A stretch of 64,000 nucleotides of DNA from Hominenteromicrobium mulieris (GTDB lineage Bacteria; Bacillota; Clostridia; Oscillospirales; Acutalibacteraceae). Below the pieces are notes generated by a model. That model was given only the letters and a program-made list of their open reading frames with translations. It was not told where the DNA came from and did no database searches. Positions 1 to 8,633 of this stretch are shown piece after piece. Position 1 is the stretch's first letter. Every line of letters begins with the position of its first letter. A program made the position numbers and the translations under genes. The stretch lies in NCBI RefSeq assembly GCF_020687165.1, contig NZ_JAJEQC010000002.1. One strand, given 5' to 3'.

Positions 1-1057
1 CGTGGTAATCACCGTTGGAGATGAGCAGGTGCGCAACGGCGAGGTCGCCGATAACGTTTGAAAAGTGGCTTTCTGTGCCGTGGTGCGGCGCTTTGACGAT
101 ATAGTAGCCGTCAAACAGCTTCCCGGAGATGCGGCGCAGCACTTCATCGGACACGTCGCCGGTCATTAGAATATCGAGGTTCGACGGGCCGCGGCTTCGG
201 CGGTTGTGAAAGACGAGGGAGAGGTCGTTCTGCGTTTCGGTGTAGACGTTGCGCACGACGGATTGATTTAAAATGTCCTGAATATCCGGCGCGGCGGGGG
301 AATGGGCGAGGTTGCTGCGCATATCTTCCATGCGACCTAAGAGGTCGCGGAGAGAATCAAGCAGGATGCGCCGTCTGCCGGGCGTGGCGCGGTCGGACGG
401 CGCGAAGGCCGTTTGACACTGCATGTAGAGCCTAACGAACGCATCCTTCGTCTCCAAAAACTCCGTTTCGCGCCCGGTGTGAAACGGGGAAGAGAGGCAG
501 ATGTTGAGGTTTTCGACGGCCTCCGTCAGGATGGCATCGAACGGGAAGGGCTCGTTACGCGCGGGGGAGAGCACCTCGTAAAACGCGCCGTCAAATGTGA
601 AGATGTCGCCGCCGCCGAGCGTGAAAATGCGGTCTGCGCCGACAGAATCATTGAGCGCGTCGAAAATACGCAGGCAGGTGGTGTTCACCTGCGCGAAGTC
701 ACTTTGCGGCACGGCGAAAAAATGCGCGAACACGGCGAACTCCAAAACGGGATTTACGCCGCGCTTATCGCACGGGAGGGCGGGGAGGTATACGCGGTCA
801 AAGTAGCCGGGATCCTTTTTGACTTGCTTTAAAAAGCCACTCATATGGTCACGGTGGTAGTGCGTGAGCAGAAACTGGCGCTGGGCGGCGGGCGCATAGC
901 GGCTGAAAATTTCGTTAAAACGGCGGTCAATCTCCTCTTCACCGCGGCGGGCGTAACGGCTGACGGAGCCGCAATCCACCATTAAAATCTGCCGGTTTTG
1001 CCCAACGAGGACGGTGCAGTCGCCGTATTCCACGTCGTGCAGTTCAACGCGGTCCAT
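1..1057 (-). CDS. Metallo-beta-lactamase-fold hydrolase, ComEC/Rec2-like domain (partial)
   Basis: The reading frame is open from the ATG at 1057-1055 to the left edge, so the C-terminus is missing. Residues 65-71 read THYHRDH, the metal-binding HxHxDH signature of metallo-beta-lactamase (MBL) folds. Further on, KAPHHGT and ISNGDYH match the late motifs of ComEC/Rec2-type MBL domains. There is no signal peptide or membrane segment in the visible part, so this is a stand-alone soluble domain and not the full DNA-uptake channel. Its ATG overlaps the stop of the upstream MORN gene (TAATG), which suggests translational coupling. The substrate is unknown; a phosphodiesterase or nuclease is the family-based guess. 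Confidence 0.8.
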   Translation of the reverse strand, partial: MDRVELHDVEYGDCTVLVGQNRQILMVDCGSVSRYARRGEEEIDRRFNEIFSRYAPAAQRQFLLTHYHRDHMSGFLKQVKKDPGYFDRVYLPALPCDKRGVNPVLEFAVFAHFFAVPQSDFAQVNTTCLRIFDALNDSVGADRIFTLGGGDIFTFDGAFYEVLSPARNEPFPFDAILTEAVENLNICLSSPFHTGRETEFLETKDAFVRLYMQCQTAFAPSDRATPGRRRILLDSLRDLLGRMEDMRSNLAHSPAAPDIQDILNQSVVRNVYTETQNDLSLVFHNRRSRGPSNLDILMTGDVSDEVLRRISGKLFDGYYIVKAPHHGTESHFSNVIGDLAVAHLLISNGDYH

Positions 1058-2784
1058 TACGCTTTGTCCTCGTTCTGCACGTGGCGGTACAAAATGCCGT
1101 TTTCATAGCGGTCATCTTTCCACTCGCCGGTGTAGACGACATTGCCGTTTTTGTCGAACGCCGTGCCGTGACCCTGCCGTTTACCGTTCTGCCAGCCACC
1201 GGAATAAATCAAGTTGCCGTCTGCATCGAACAGGGTAGCTTGACCCGCTTTTTCGTTGTTTTCATATTTTTCGACGAACACGCAGTGCGTTTCGGGATCG
1301 ACGGAGACACCTGCGCCCTGCTTTTGGCCGTCGATGATTTGGCCGTTGTAAATTAAATCGCCGTTTTTATTGAAAATCGTTGCCATGCCTTGCGGTTTAC
1401 CGTTTTGCCAGTGGGAAATGTGCAGCGCGTGGTCGCTTTCGCGGAACGAAACGCCGAAGCCTTCGCGCTGATCGTCTTTGAAGTCGCCGATGTAGGAGAC
1501 GGCGCCGCTGCGGTAGTGGTGCACGCCGAACCCCTCGCGCAGGTCGTTTTTGTACTCGCCTTCATAGAGCGTGATGCCGTTGTTGTTCACGGTGCGGCCG
1601 AAGCCCTCGCGTTTGCCGTCTTCGGAAAGGTCGCCTGTGTAACGGAGCGGCGCGCCGCCTCTGATGAGCGTGATGCCGGCTTTGGGGTCGTCCTCTTTTT
1701 CAGCTTCCTTTGCAGGCAGGAGCTTATCAAGCAGAGCACGTGCCTGCCGGAGCTCTTCCGGCGTGATGTCGGGGGCGGAGTCTGTTTTTGGCGTTTCTTC
1801 GGGAGCAGATTCTTCCGGAGCTTCTTCGGGTTCTTCTGCGGGAGTGTCCTCAATGGGGGATTCTTCGACTTCTTTCGTCTCGGGTTCTGTTTCGGGCTGC
1901 GGCTCGGCTTCGGGTGTTTCGGAGGCAGCTTCTTCGGAAGCGGGTTCCTCGGAGGTAGCTTCTTCGAGAACGGGATTCTCTTCGGTAGGCTCTGCGGCTT
2001 TTTCGGCGGGGTCGCTCAGGAAATCGACAAGTGCGGGCTCGGTGAGGTCCCCAAAAACGGGCAGCTCGGGCTCCGGCTCGGTCGTTTCGGGCACGTCGCC
2101 GTCCTTGACCTCCCAACCCATGGAGAGCATGACGGAGGCGTTTTTATTCTGCTTCAGAAATTTGATGCGGCGCTGCTGCTCTCCACGCGGGCAGTAGGCG
2201 TATTCGCCGCGCTCATCGGCGACGAGCAGAAGGCGGTCGCCGAACTGGGCGTTTTGCAGACTCTGCTCGGCGGTTTGGAACGCATACGGCACGGGGAACA
2301 GCACGGTTTCTTTCGTTTTGCCGGTGGAATCGTTATAATCGAAGCGGATGACGGCGTCGCGGTGATCGTCCGGCTTAAAGGTAATGCGTGCGCGGCGGTC
2401 GTCATCGGGAGAGAAATACTCCGTGCGCATCCACTGCATTTCACCGTCGTAGTACACGCGGGCGCGCAATGCGCCGTAGGCGTTATAAAACGCGATGCCG
2501 CGCTGACCGCCGTTTGTGAATGCGGCTTCGAGCGTATTTTTGCCTGCGCGTTTTTTCCATTTTATAGTGCGGCGGGAGAGCTTGCCGTGCACTTCGCCGG
2601 AAAGTCCGTCGAAAATGCCGCGGGCGCGGATATGTACGGTTTTGCCGGATCCGAAATAGCTGCGGCGCGCTTCATAAAGGGCATCGTGAAACGAAGACAG
2701 CGTATCGAGCCCGGTGTAGCACACGGTGTAGACCTTGCGGTTCACAAGGCTTGCGCTGAGAGAAGTGGCGTTATGTTCCGTCAT
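1057..2784 (-). CDS. MORN-repeat protein with acidic linker
   Basis: This 575-residue protein has three parts. The N-terminal ~235 residues are a domain I do not recognise, with no signal peptide. The middle ~120 residues are a Glu/Pro/Ala-rich low-complexity acidic stretch. The C-terminal ~190 residues carry at least seven MORN-like repeats of the Y-x-G-x-(W/Y/F)-x-x-(G/D)-x-(R/K)-x-G-x-G type, for example YEGEYKNDLREGFG and YTGEWKDD. MORN repeats mediate protein or lipid contacts. I chose the ATG at 2784 because AGAAAGG lies 8 nt upstream and a consensus promoter lies inside the longer frame. It is coupled by TAATG to the MBL gene, so the two probably act together. Function unknown. Confidence 0.75.
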   Translation of the reverse strand: MTEHNATSLSASLVNRKVYTVCYTGLDTLSSFHDALYEARRSYFGSGKTVHIRARGIFDGLSGEVHGKLSRRTIKWKKRAGKNTLEAAFTNGGQRGIAFYNAYGALRARVYYDGEMQWMRTEYFSPDDDRRARITFKPDDHRDAVIRFDYNDSTGKTKETVLFPVPYAFQTAEQSLQNAQFGDRLLLVADERGEYAYCPRGEQQRRIKFLKQNKNASVMLSMGWEVKDGDVPETTEPEPELPVFGDLTEPALVDFLSDPAEKAAEPTEENPVLEEATSEEPASEEAASETPEAEPQPETEPETKEVEESPIEDTPAEEPEEAPEESAPEETPKTDSAPDITPEELRQARALLDKLLPAKEAEKEDDPKAGITLIRGGAPLRYTGDLSEDGKREGFGRTVNNNGITLYEGEYKNDLREGFGVHHYRSGAVSYIGDFKDDQREGFGVSFRESDHALHISHWQNGKPQGMATIFNKNGDLIYNGQIIDGQKQGAGVSVDPETHCVFVEKYENNEKAGQATLFDADGNLIYSGGWQNGKRQGHGTAFDKNGNVVYTGEWKDDRYENGILYRHVQNEDKA

Positions 2785-2844
2785 CTGAACGACCTTTCTG
2801 CGGGAAACAGGCACGTTTCCCGTCTTTTCCGTTGATATAGTTTC

Positions 2845-2873
2845 AGTATACCACGAAAGGACGTTTATTTCAA
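2845..2873 (-). promoter_or_regulatory. Sigma-A-type promoter for the MORN/MBL pair
   Basis: TTGAAA (2868-2873) and TATACT (2845-2850) on the minus strand are separated by exactly 17 bp. The site lies about 60 bp upstream of the chosen ATG at 2784 and would be inside the gene if the longer frame were used. Confidence 0.7.
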
Positions 2874-2898
2874 TCACACGGTTCCTTCGGATTTTAAC

Positions 2899-2927
2899 TT
2901 GCGAAATGCTTTAAAATCTGCTATGAT
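2899..2927 (+). promoter_or_regulatory. Sigma-A-type promoter for the two-component system
   Basis: TTGCGA (2899-2904) and TATGAT (2922-2927) with a 17-bp spacer, 47 bp before the kinase ATG. Confidence 0.6.
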
Positions 2928-2973
2928 ATTGTATCATCGTTCTATACTATAATAGAGGAAAGGATCGCGCGGC

Positions 2974-4746
2974 ATGAAAAGTGTGAAGAAAGAAGTCTCG
3001 TTCAGGCGAAAACTGATGACGGCTGTATTGAGCGTCACGCTGCCGCTGATCGCGCTGCTTTTGTTCAGCAACCTGTATTCCACGCAGGCATTTAACAGAA
3101 AAATTGCGGATTCCAACATGCGCACGATGGATTACCGGGCGGGGCGCATGGAGGAGCAGCTCGACTCTGTGAACGATTTTCTCACCGGGTTGACGGTGAG
3201 CGACGATTACCGCACGCTGTCGGGCGGTGAGAAAACCCCCTTAAAGGCGTATCTTGCAAGCTATACGCTCATTACGCAGTTGAAAACGGCGCTGCCGGCA
3301 TACGGTGATGTGGGCGCGTTTTTCATTTACAGTGCGCCGAGCGATGCCGAGCGCGATATTTTTGACGATTCTATCTCCTACGCGCAGAAGGAGCGGCTGC
3401 GCGCTTTTGTGCGCAACGCGGTGGAGAATAACACGTATTCGTACAATATGCAGTGGCGGCACGCGGAGATCGGCGGCAAGGCGTATTTATTCCGCTTTTA
3501 CGGCGGGCGCGGCACGTATCTTGTGGCGATGGTGCCGTTGGCGGCGCTGGCGGACGTGCGCTACATGCAGATTGATACCGACGCGGTGATGCTGTTTTCC
3601 GACAAAAACAACGAGCCGCTGACCTCTGTCGATTTTGTGGAGGGAAACGGGATCAATCTGAACGGCGACTATGAGAACTACTTTATTTCGGGCGGGAAGC
3701 AGCGGTATATGATCGTGGGCCGCGATTTGGCGGGTACGGATTGCAGGGCAATCCTTGCCGTAAATGAAAGCGGGTATTTCGGCTCGCTCGATGGCTTGCA
3801 GGCGGCGCTGCTGGTACTCTCTTTACTGGCGCTGGTGCTGATTCCGGTCATTCAGTGGCGGCTGACGAGCTCCATCTCGAAGCCGGTGGAGGGGCTGCGC
3901 AGTGTTATGGAGCATATCCGCGCCGGCAATCTGGAGGCGAAGGCTGAGGGCAAGACGAACATACGCGAATTCAACGAGGTGAACGAGACGTTCAACACGA
4001 TGATGACGCAGATTAAGGATTTGAAAATCGAATCTTACGAGCACGAGATTGAGACGCAGAAGGCGGAGCTGCGCTACATGCAGCTGCAGATCCGCCCGCA
4101 TTTCTTCTTAAATTGCCTTAAAAGCTTATATGCGTTGGCGGAAGCGGGCAAATATGACCGCATTCAAAAAATGATTTTGGAGATCTCGAAGCACATACGG
4201 TATATTTTTACGGACAGTATGGAGCTTGTGCCGCTTTCGCGCGAATTAGACCACATTGAAAATTACATCGAGATGCAGCGGGGGTCTTCGCAGTACCCGC
4301 CGGTGTGCCGGTTTGACATTGACCCACGTTTACGGGACTTGCCGATCCCGCCGCTTTCTTTGCAGAGCTTTGTGGAAAACTGCGTGAAGCATGTGTACTC
4401 GCCGGATTACGTTTTGAAAATTGAGGTGAAGGCAGCGGTGCTGCGCAGCGGCGCGGACACGTTTGCCGACCTGACGGTGACGGATAACGGCGGCGGCTTC
4501 CCCGAGGACGTGATTGCGGAGATCAATGAGCCGGACAGCCCGCTGTACGCGCAGAACCACGTGGGCATCAACAATGTGAAAAAGCGCTTGCAGCTGATTT
4601 ACGGCGACCGCGCTTTATATGCGTTCTTTAATCGGGATATGGGCGAACGCATGGGCAGTGTATCTGAAATTTTGATTCCGATAGACCTCGTAATGCTGCA
4701 TGCGGCGGAGGACGAGCCGGACGGAGAGGAGGCTTTCAACGGATGA
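2974..4746 (+). CDS. YesM-type sensor histidine kinase
   Basis: This 590-residue membrane kinase begins with a transmembrane helix (about residues 14-33), followed by an extracytoplasmic sensor domain of about 240 residues and a second helix near 270-290. After that come a HAMP-like linker, a His_kinase domain with the phospho-acceptor region QIRPHFFLN (His376), and a HATPase_c domain with the N-box ENCVKH and the G-box VTDNGGGF. This is the architecture of the LytS/YesM family that senses carbohydrates in Firmicutes. GAGGAAAGG precedes the ATG. The stop overlaps the response regulator start (ATGA), so the two are a pair. The signal is probably a sugar, judged from the ABC importer downstream. 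Confidence 0.9.
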   Translation: MKSVKKEVSFRRKLMTAVLSVTLPLIALLLFSNLYSTQAFNRKIADSNMRTMDYRAGRMEEQLDSVNDFLTGLTVSDDYRTLSGGEKTPLKAYLASYTLITQLKTALPAYGDVGAFFIYSAPSDAERDIFDDSISYAQKERLRAFVRNAVENNTYSYNMQWRHAEIGGKAYLFRFYGGRGTYLVAMVPLAALADVRYMQIDTDAVMLFSDKNNEPLTSVDFVEGNGINLNGDYENYFISGGKQRYMIVGRDLAGTDCRAILAVNESGYFGSLDGLQAALLVLSLLALVLIPVIQWRLTSSISKPVEGLRSVMEHIRAGNLEAKAEGKTNIREFNEVNETFNTMMTQIKDLKIESYEHEIETQKAELRYMQLQIRPHFFLNCLKSLYALAEAGKYDRIQKMILEISKHIRYIFTDSMELVPLSRELDHIENYIEMQRGSSQYPPVCRFDIDPRLRDLPIPPLSLQSFVENCVKHVYSPDYVLKIEVKAAVLRSGADTFADLTVTDNGGGFPEDVIAEINEPDSPLYAQNHVGINNVKKRLQLIYGDRALYAFFNRDMGERMGSVSEILIPIDLVMLHAAEDEPDGEEAFNG

Positions 4747-5528
4747 ACGTATTGATCGTAGATGACCAGCCGGAGGTTGTGGAGAGCATGGTGACCGGTG
4801 TAAACTGGAAAAAAATACCCGTGGAGCAGGTGTTTACGGCGTACAGCGTGAAGGAAGCGCAAAGCGTTTTTGAACGCGAGCGCATAGATGTGCTGCTGTG
4901 CGACATTGAAATGCCGCCGACGAACGGCTTTGCTTTGCTGCGTTGGGCGCAGGAGCGGTTTTCCGGCGTGGTGTGCATTTTCCTTTCTGCGCACGCGGAA
5001 TTTGAATATGCGCAGGAGGCCGTGAAGCTTGGCAGCTTTGACTACATTTTGCAGCCTGCGCCGTATGCGGAGATTGAGGCGGCGGTGGAGCGTGCGGCCG
5101 GAAAAGTGCGCGAAGCGGAAAACCAGAGGCGGTACAATGCTTATGCGAAGTACCGTGGCGAGGACGAAAGTGCGGAGAAAGAGCCGGACAAGACGGAGCA
5201 GACACCGATACAGCGCGCGATGACGTATATCCGGCGAAACATCGACAAGGATTTAAGCCGCGCGGAGATTGCAGATGCAATCTATTTGAACCCGGAATAT
5301 CTTTCCCGCTTATTTAAAAAGGAAACGGGCGCCTCTTTAAATGATTATATTGTGACGGAGAAGATGCGCGCGGCACAGTCTTTGCTGAGTGACACAAACA
5401 TCCCGGTGAGCCTCATTGCGACGAAGGTGGGGTACTCGAATTTCTCGTATTTTTCGCAGGTTTTTAAGAAATACACGGGCATGTCGCCGGTGGAATACCG
5501 TGCGGCAAAGCGGCGGTCTAAGCTGTAA
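4743..5528 (+). CDS. YesN-type response regulator, receiver plus AraC HTH
   Basis: The protein has 261 residues. The N-terminal CheY-like receiver shows the acidic pocket (VDDQ) and the phospho-acceptor Asp54 in LLCDIEMP. A short linker follows, then a C-terminal AraC-type double helix-turn-helix (about 155-258) with the typical LNPEYLSRLFKKETG and VGYSNFSYFSQVFKKYTGMSP segments. The domain set is that of YesN partners of YesM kinases, which activate sugar importer operons. Translation is coupled to the kinase by a 4-bp overlap. Likely target: the importer operon starting at 5856, where direct repeats of TGTCAC precede a promoter with a poor -35. Confidence 0.9.
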   Translation: MNVLIVDDQPEVVESMVTGVNWKKIPVEQVFTAYSVKEAQSVFERERIDVLLCDIEMPPTNGFALLRWAQERFSGVVCIFLSAHAEFEYAQEAVKLGSFDYILQPAPYAEIEAAVERAAGKVREAENQRRYNAYAKYRGEDESAEKEPDKTEQTPIQRAMTYIRRNIDKDLSRAEIADAIYLNPEYLSRLFKKETGASLNDYIVTEKMRAAQSLLSDTNIPVSLIATKVGYSNFSYFSQVFKKYTGMSPVEYRAAKRRSKL

Positions 5529-5622
5529 AGCGCGTTTTCTTTCGGTAAACTGTTGTAAAACTGTCACAAAATGTAAAATCCGTGTAAACGGGTGAAAGAC
5601 AGAAAATACATCTTGCATTTGA

Positions 5623-5657
5623 GAGAGGGACACCCATATGGGTTTTCCTCTTTTTTT
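5623..5657 (+). terminator. Rho-independent terminator after the response regulator
   Basis: A stem built on GAGGGA...ACCC/GGGT...TTTCCTC (one mismatch) around a short ATAT centre, followed by seven T residues at 5651-5657. Confidence 0.8.
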
Positions 5658-5717
5658 ATCGATATAGAGTATCGATATGCAGGATTGTAAAAAACATCCT
5701 GCAAAGTCTTCACGAAC

Positions 5718-5785
5718 ATGTCACATTTTGAATAGGAGATGTCACGAAATTTGCAGAAAAGATGCGGATTTTCTGTTACTATATA
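5718..5785 (+). promoter_or_regulatory. Candidate response-regulator sites and activator-dependent promoter
   Basis: ATGTCAC occurs at 5718-5724 and again at 5739-5745, 21 bp (two helical turns) apart. A further TGTCAC is at 5562-5567. A TA-rich -10 candidate (TACTAT 5777-5782 or TATATA 5780-5785) follows, but no recognisable -35. Direct repeats abutting a promoter with a weak -35 are what an AraC-type activator needs. Apart from these elements and the terminator, I see nothing in 5529-5855. Confidence 0.4.
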
Positions 5786-5855
5786 TGTGTAATTTGACCG
5801 CGAAGGCTAAAAATAAATTTATCGCGGGTCGAAAAGTATGAAAGGAAGTAAGAAA

Positions 5856-7448
5856 ATGGCAAAGAGACTTGTAGCAATGCTCATGGCAGCAGCGCTGACC
5901 CTCTCCCTGGCAGCTTGCGGCAACGGCGGTTCTTCCAGCTCCACCGCAGACTCCAGCACATCTTCCGAATCTTCCGCTTCTGACAGCGCTGCAGCCGATA
6001 GCAGCGATGCCTCTTCCGAAGCAGAAGATCTGAAAGAATCCGAACTCGTAACGCTCAATATCGTGACGATGTCATCCGGTAAAGAAGAATCCGGTATCGC
6101 ACAGGTTGAGGAAGCAATGGACAAGATCCTCGAAGAGAAGTTCAACGTGAACGTTAAGCTTTCCTTCCTCCCGTACAGCAGCTATGCTGACCAGATCTCC
6201 CTGATGCTTTCCTCCGGCGAAGGCGTTGACCTTCTCCCGGTTTACATGGTCAACTACACGGCTTGCGCTGATTCCGGTCAGCTCTATCCGATGGACGACC
6301 TCATCGAGGAGTATGGCCAGGGCATCATTGAGCAGCTCGGTTGGGACAACATCAACTGCGGTCGCGTAGGCGGCGAGCTGTTCGGCCTCACGCAGGGCCG
6401 TGACCTTGCAGCTTCCCAGGGCTTTGAGTACAGACTGGACCTTGCTGAGAAGTACAACCTCGACATGGATTCCGTTAAGACCCTCGAAGACCTCCACGAT
6501 GTTCTCGTTACCATTAAGGAAAACGAAGAGAACTGCTGGCCGGTAGCTGTTTCCGCCGGCGAAAACATCCGTAACTGGGGTTGGGACTCTCTGGGCGACG
6601 AGATGGTTAACCTCGGTGTTCTCTCCGACATGGCTACGGACACCACCGTTGTGAACCTCTACGAGACCGAGCAGTACAAGAACCTCGTTACCACGATGTA
6701 CAACTGGATGCAGGAAGGCCTCATTCAGGCTGACGCTGTGAACACCACCGAGACTGCAACCACTCTGCAGGACGCAGGCACTGCATTCGGCAGCTTCGTT
6801 AACCTGAAGCCGTACTATGCAGAAGAGAACAACGCGAACCTCCAGAACCCGATCGGCACGGTTGAGCTGATTCCGGCACTGGCTTCCACCGACCGTGTTA
6901 CCATGGCTCTGTGGTCCATCGCAGGCAGCTGCGAGCATCCGGAAGCTGCTATGAAGACTCTGAACGAGCTTTACAGCAACCCGGAGCTGAGCAACCTCTA
7001 CATGTATGGTATTGAGGGCGTTCACTACGAAGTAATCGAAGAAGGCGCTGTTACGAACGGTCAGGACAGAATCAACTATCCGGACGGCGTTGATGCAACG
7101 ACCACCACTTACAGAAAGTCCGGTACTTGGCTGATGCCGAACCAGTTCATCGGCGACATCTGGGGTACCGATCTCCCGGCTGATTACTGGGATGCAACGA
7201 AGACCTTCAACGAAGAGTCTCAGAAGTCCGCAGCATTCGGCTTCTCCTTCGACGCAACGCAGGTTGCGAACGAGATCACCGCTTGCACGAACGTTGTTAA
7301 CAAGTACCACAAGGCACTCGTTTGCGGCGCTCTTGACCCGGAGACGACTCTCCCGCAGTTCAACTCTGAGCTGAAGGATGCCGGCATCGATGCGATCATC
7401 GAAGAGAAGCAGGCACAGCTCGACGCTTGGCTGGCTGAGCAGAAGTAA
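5856..7448 (+). CDS. Sugar ABC transporter substrate-binding lipoprotein
   Basis: This 530-residue extracellular binding protein has a lipoprotein signal: positive residues, a hydrophobic core, then LSLAAC with Cys at about residue 20, and a Ser-rich tether. The mature part resembles the large family-1 binding proteins (LplA/YtcQ type) that work with LplB/YtcP-like permeases. The start at 5856 is preferred to the ATG at 5838 because AAAGGAAG lies 7 nt upstream of it, while the earlier ATG has no ribosome site. Codon use is strongly biased to the most used codons, which suggests high expression. The ligand is not evident; an oligosaccharide is inferred from the permeases and the YesM/YesN neighbours. 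Confidence 0.88.
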   Translation: MAKRLVAMLMAAALTLSLAACGNGGSSSSTADSSTSSESSASDSAAADSSDASSEAEDLKESELVTLNIVTMSSGKEESGIAQVEEAMDKILEEKFNVNVKLSFLPYSSYADQISLMLSSGEGVDLLPVYMVNYTACADSGQLYPMDDLIEEYGQGIIEQLGWDNINCGRVGGELFGLTQGRDLAASQGFEYRLDLAEKYNLDMDSVKTLEDLHDVLVTIKENEENCWPVAVSAGENIRNWGWDSLGDEMVNLGVLSDMATDTTVVNLYETEQYKNLVTTMYNWMQEGLIQADAVNTTETATTLQDAGTAFGSFVNLKPYYAEENNANLQNPIGTVELIPALASTDRVTMALWSIAGSCEHPEAAMKTLNELYSNPELSNLYMYGIEGVHYEVIEEGAVTNGQDRINYPDGVDATTTTYRKSGTWLMPNQFIGDIWGTDLPADYWDATKTFNEESQKSAAFGFSFDATQVANEITACTNVVNKYHKALVCGALDPETTLPQFNSELKDAGIDAIIEEKQAQLDAWLAEQK

Positions 7449-7471
7449 TTTACTTCACAATTAGACTTAAA

Positions 7472-7590
7472 GAAGCTGGAGCGAGATTCGTTTCAGCTTC
7501 CTTGTGAAAATCCGTGTCTTTTTCCCGAAAGGGAAAAGGGCATGGGCGTGTACAGAGAGATGACCCTTCTGTACATGCCCATGTTCTTTT
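7472..7590 (+). other. Cluster of three stem-loops between binding-protein and permease genes
   Basis: Three hairpins fill the gap: a 13-bp stem (7472-7484 with 7488-7500), a 7-bp stem with a GAAA tetraloop (7520-7526 with 7531-7537), and a 15-bp stem (7541-7555 with 7569-7583) followed by TTCTTTT. Only the third has a weak U-tract. Such elements normally stabilise the upstream message and partly terminate, so that binding protein exceeds permease. Confidence 0.7.
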
Positions 7591-7641
7591 GGAAAATTTC
7601 AACGGAGCAGGACGAAAACAGATTGAAAGGGGTTTCTAATT

Positions 7642-8613
7642 ATGCCGAATAAATCTGCCGCACTGGAAAAAGAAATGAAAGTGCGCTCGGCAAAACCGAA
7701 TAAGTGGCTGCGCTTTTACCGCTGCATCCCGCTGTATCTGATGTTCCTTCCGGGCGCCCTGTATCTGCTCATGGATAAGTATATCCCGATGAGCGGTCTG
7801 ATCATCGCCTTCAAGAAGGTCAACTGGCGTAAGGGCATCCTTGCAAGTGACTGGGTGGGTTTCAGCAACTTCACCTACCTTTTTAAAACGAAGGACGCTT
7901 TCAACATTACGCGCAACACACTGCTTTATAACCTGTGCTTTATCGTGCTGGGCACCGTGATTGCCATTACAATCGCGATTCTCTTAAACGAGATTACGAG
8001 CAAGCTGTTCAAGCAGGTGTACCAGACCATCATCCTGATGCCGTACCTGATCTCCATCGTTGTGGTCAGCTATCTGGTGTTCGCAATGCTGAGTTCTGAA
8101 TCCGGCTTTATCAACAACACGATCTTTAAGGCACTTGGCATTAATCCGATTTCCTGGTATACAGAGCCGAAGTACTGGCCGTTCATTTTGGTCATCGTAC
8201 ATATCTGGAAGGTGTTCGGCTACGACTGCATTCTCTATTATGCAACGCTCGTCGGCATTGACCACGGCTACTATGAGGCGGCGGTCATCGACGGCGCAAA
8301 CCGCTGGCAGCAGATCGTTCACGTTACGCTGCCGAGCCTTCTGCCCACCATCATCACGCTGACACTGATGTCTATCGGCAAGATTTTCTATTCCGATTTC
8401 GGTCTGTTCTATCAGGTGCCGATGGATTCCGGCCCGCTGCTCGACATTACGAGCACGATTGATACGTACGTTTACCGCGCACTCATCACGCTGAACGATT
8501 ACGGCAGATCTTCCGCAGCAGGCGTTTACCAGAGCGTTGTCGGCTTTATACTGGTCCTGTGCGCGAACCTTGCCGTTAAGAAAATCGGCGGCGAAGAGAA
8601 CGCACTGTTCTAA
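7642..8613 (+). CDS. Sugar ABC transporter permease, LplB/MalF type
   Basis: The protein has 323 residues with about six transmembrane helices. The conserved EAA loop reads YYEAAVIDGANRWQQIVHVT, the contact site for the ATPase subunit. It is similar in plan to LplB/YtcP-family inner-membrane components that pair with large LplA-like binding proteins. GAAAGGGG precedes the ATG. It is followed 20 bp later by the second permease. The operon has no ATPase gene, so a shared MsmK/MsmX-type ATPase encoded elsewhere probably powers it. Confidence 0.9.
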   Translation: MPNKSAALEKEMKVRSAKPNKWLRFYRCIPLYLMFLPGALYLLMDKYIPMSGLIIAFKKVNWRKGILASDWVGFSNFTYLFKTKDAFNITRNTLLYNLCFIVLGTVIAITIAILLNEITSKLFKQVYQTIILMPYLISIVVVSYLVFAMLSSESGFINNTIFKALGINPISWYTEPKYWPFILVIVHIWKVFGYDCILYYATLVGIDHGYYEAAVIDGANRWQQIVHVTLPSLLPTIITLTLMSIGKIFYSDFGLFYQVPMDSGPLLDITSTIDTYVYRALITLNDYGRSSAAGVYQSVVGFILVLCANLAVKKIGGEENALF

Positions 8614-8633
8614 GGAAGGGAGAGAGAAACACC

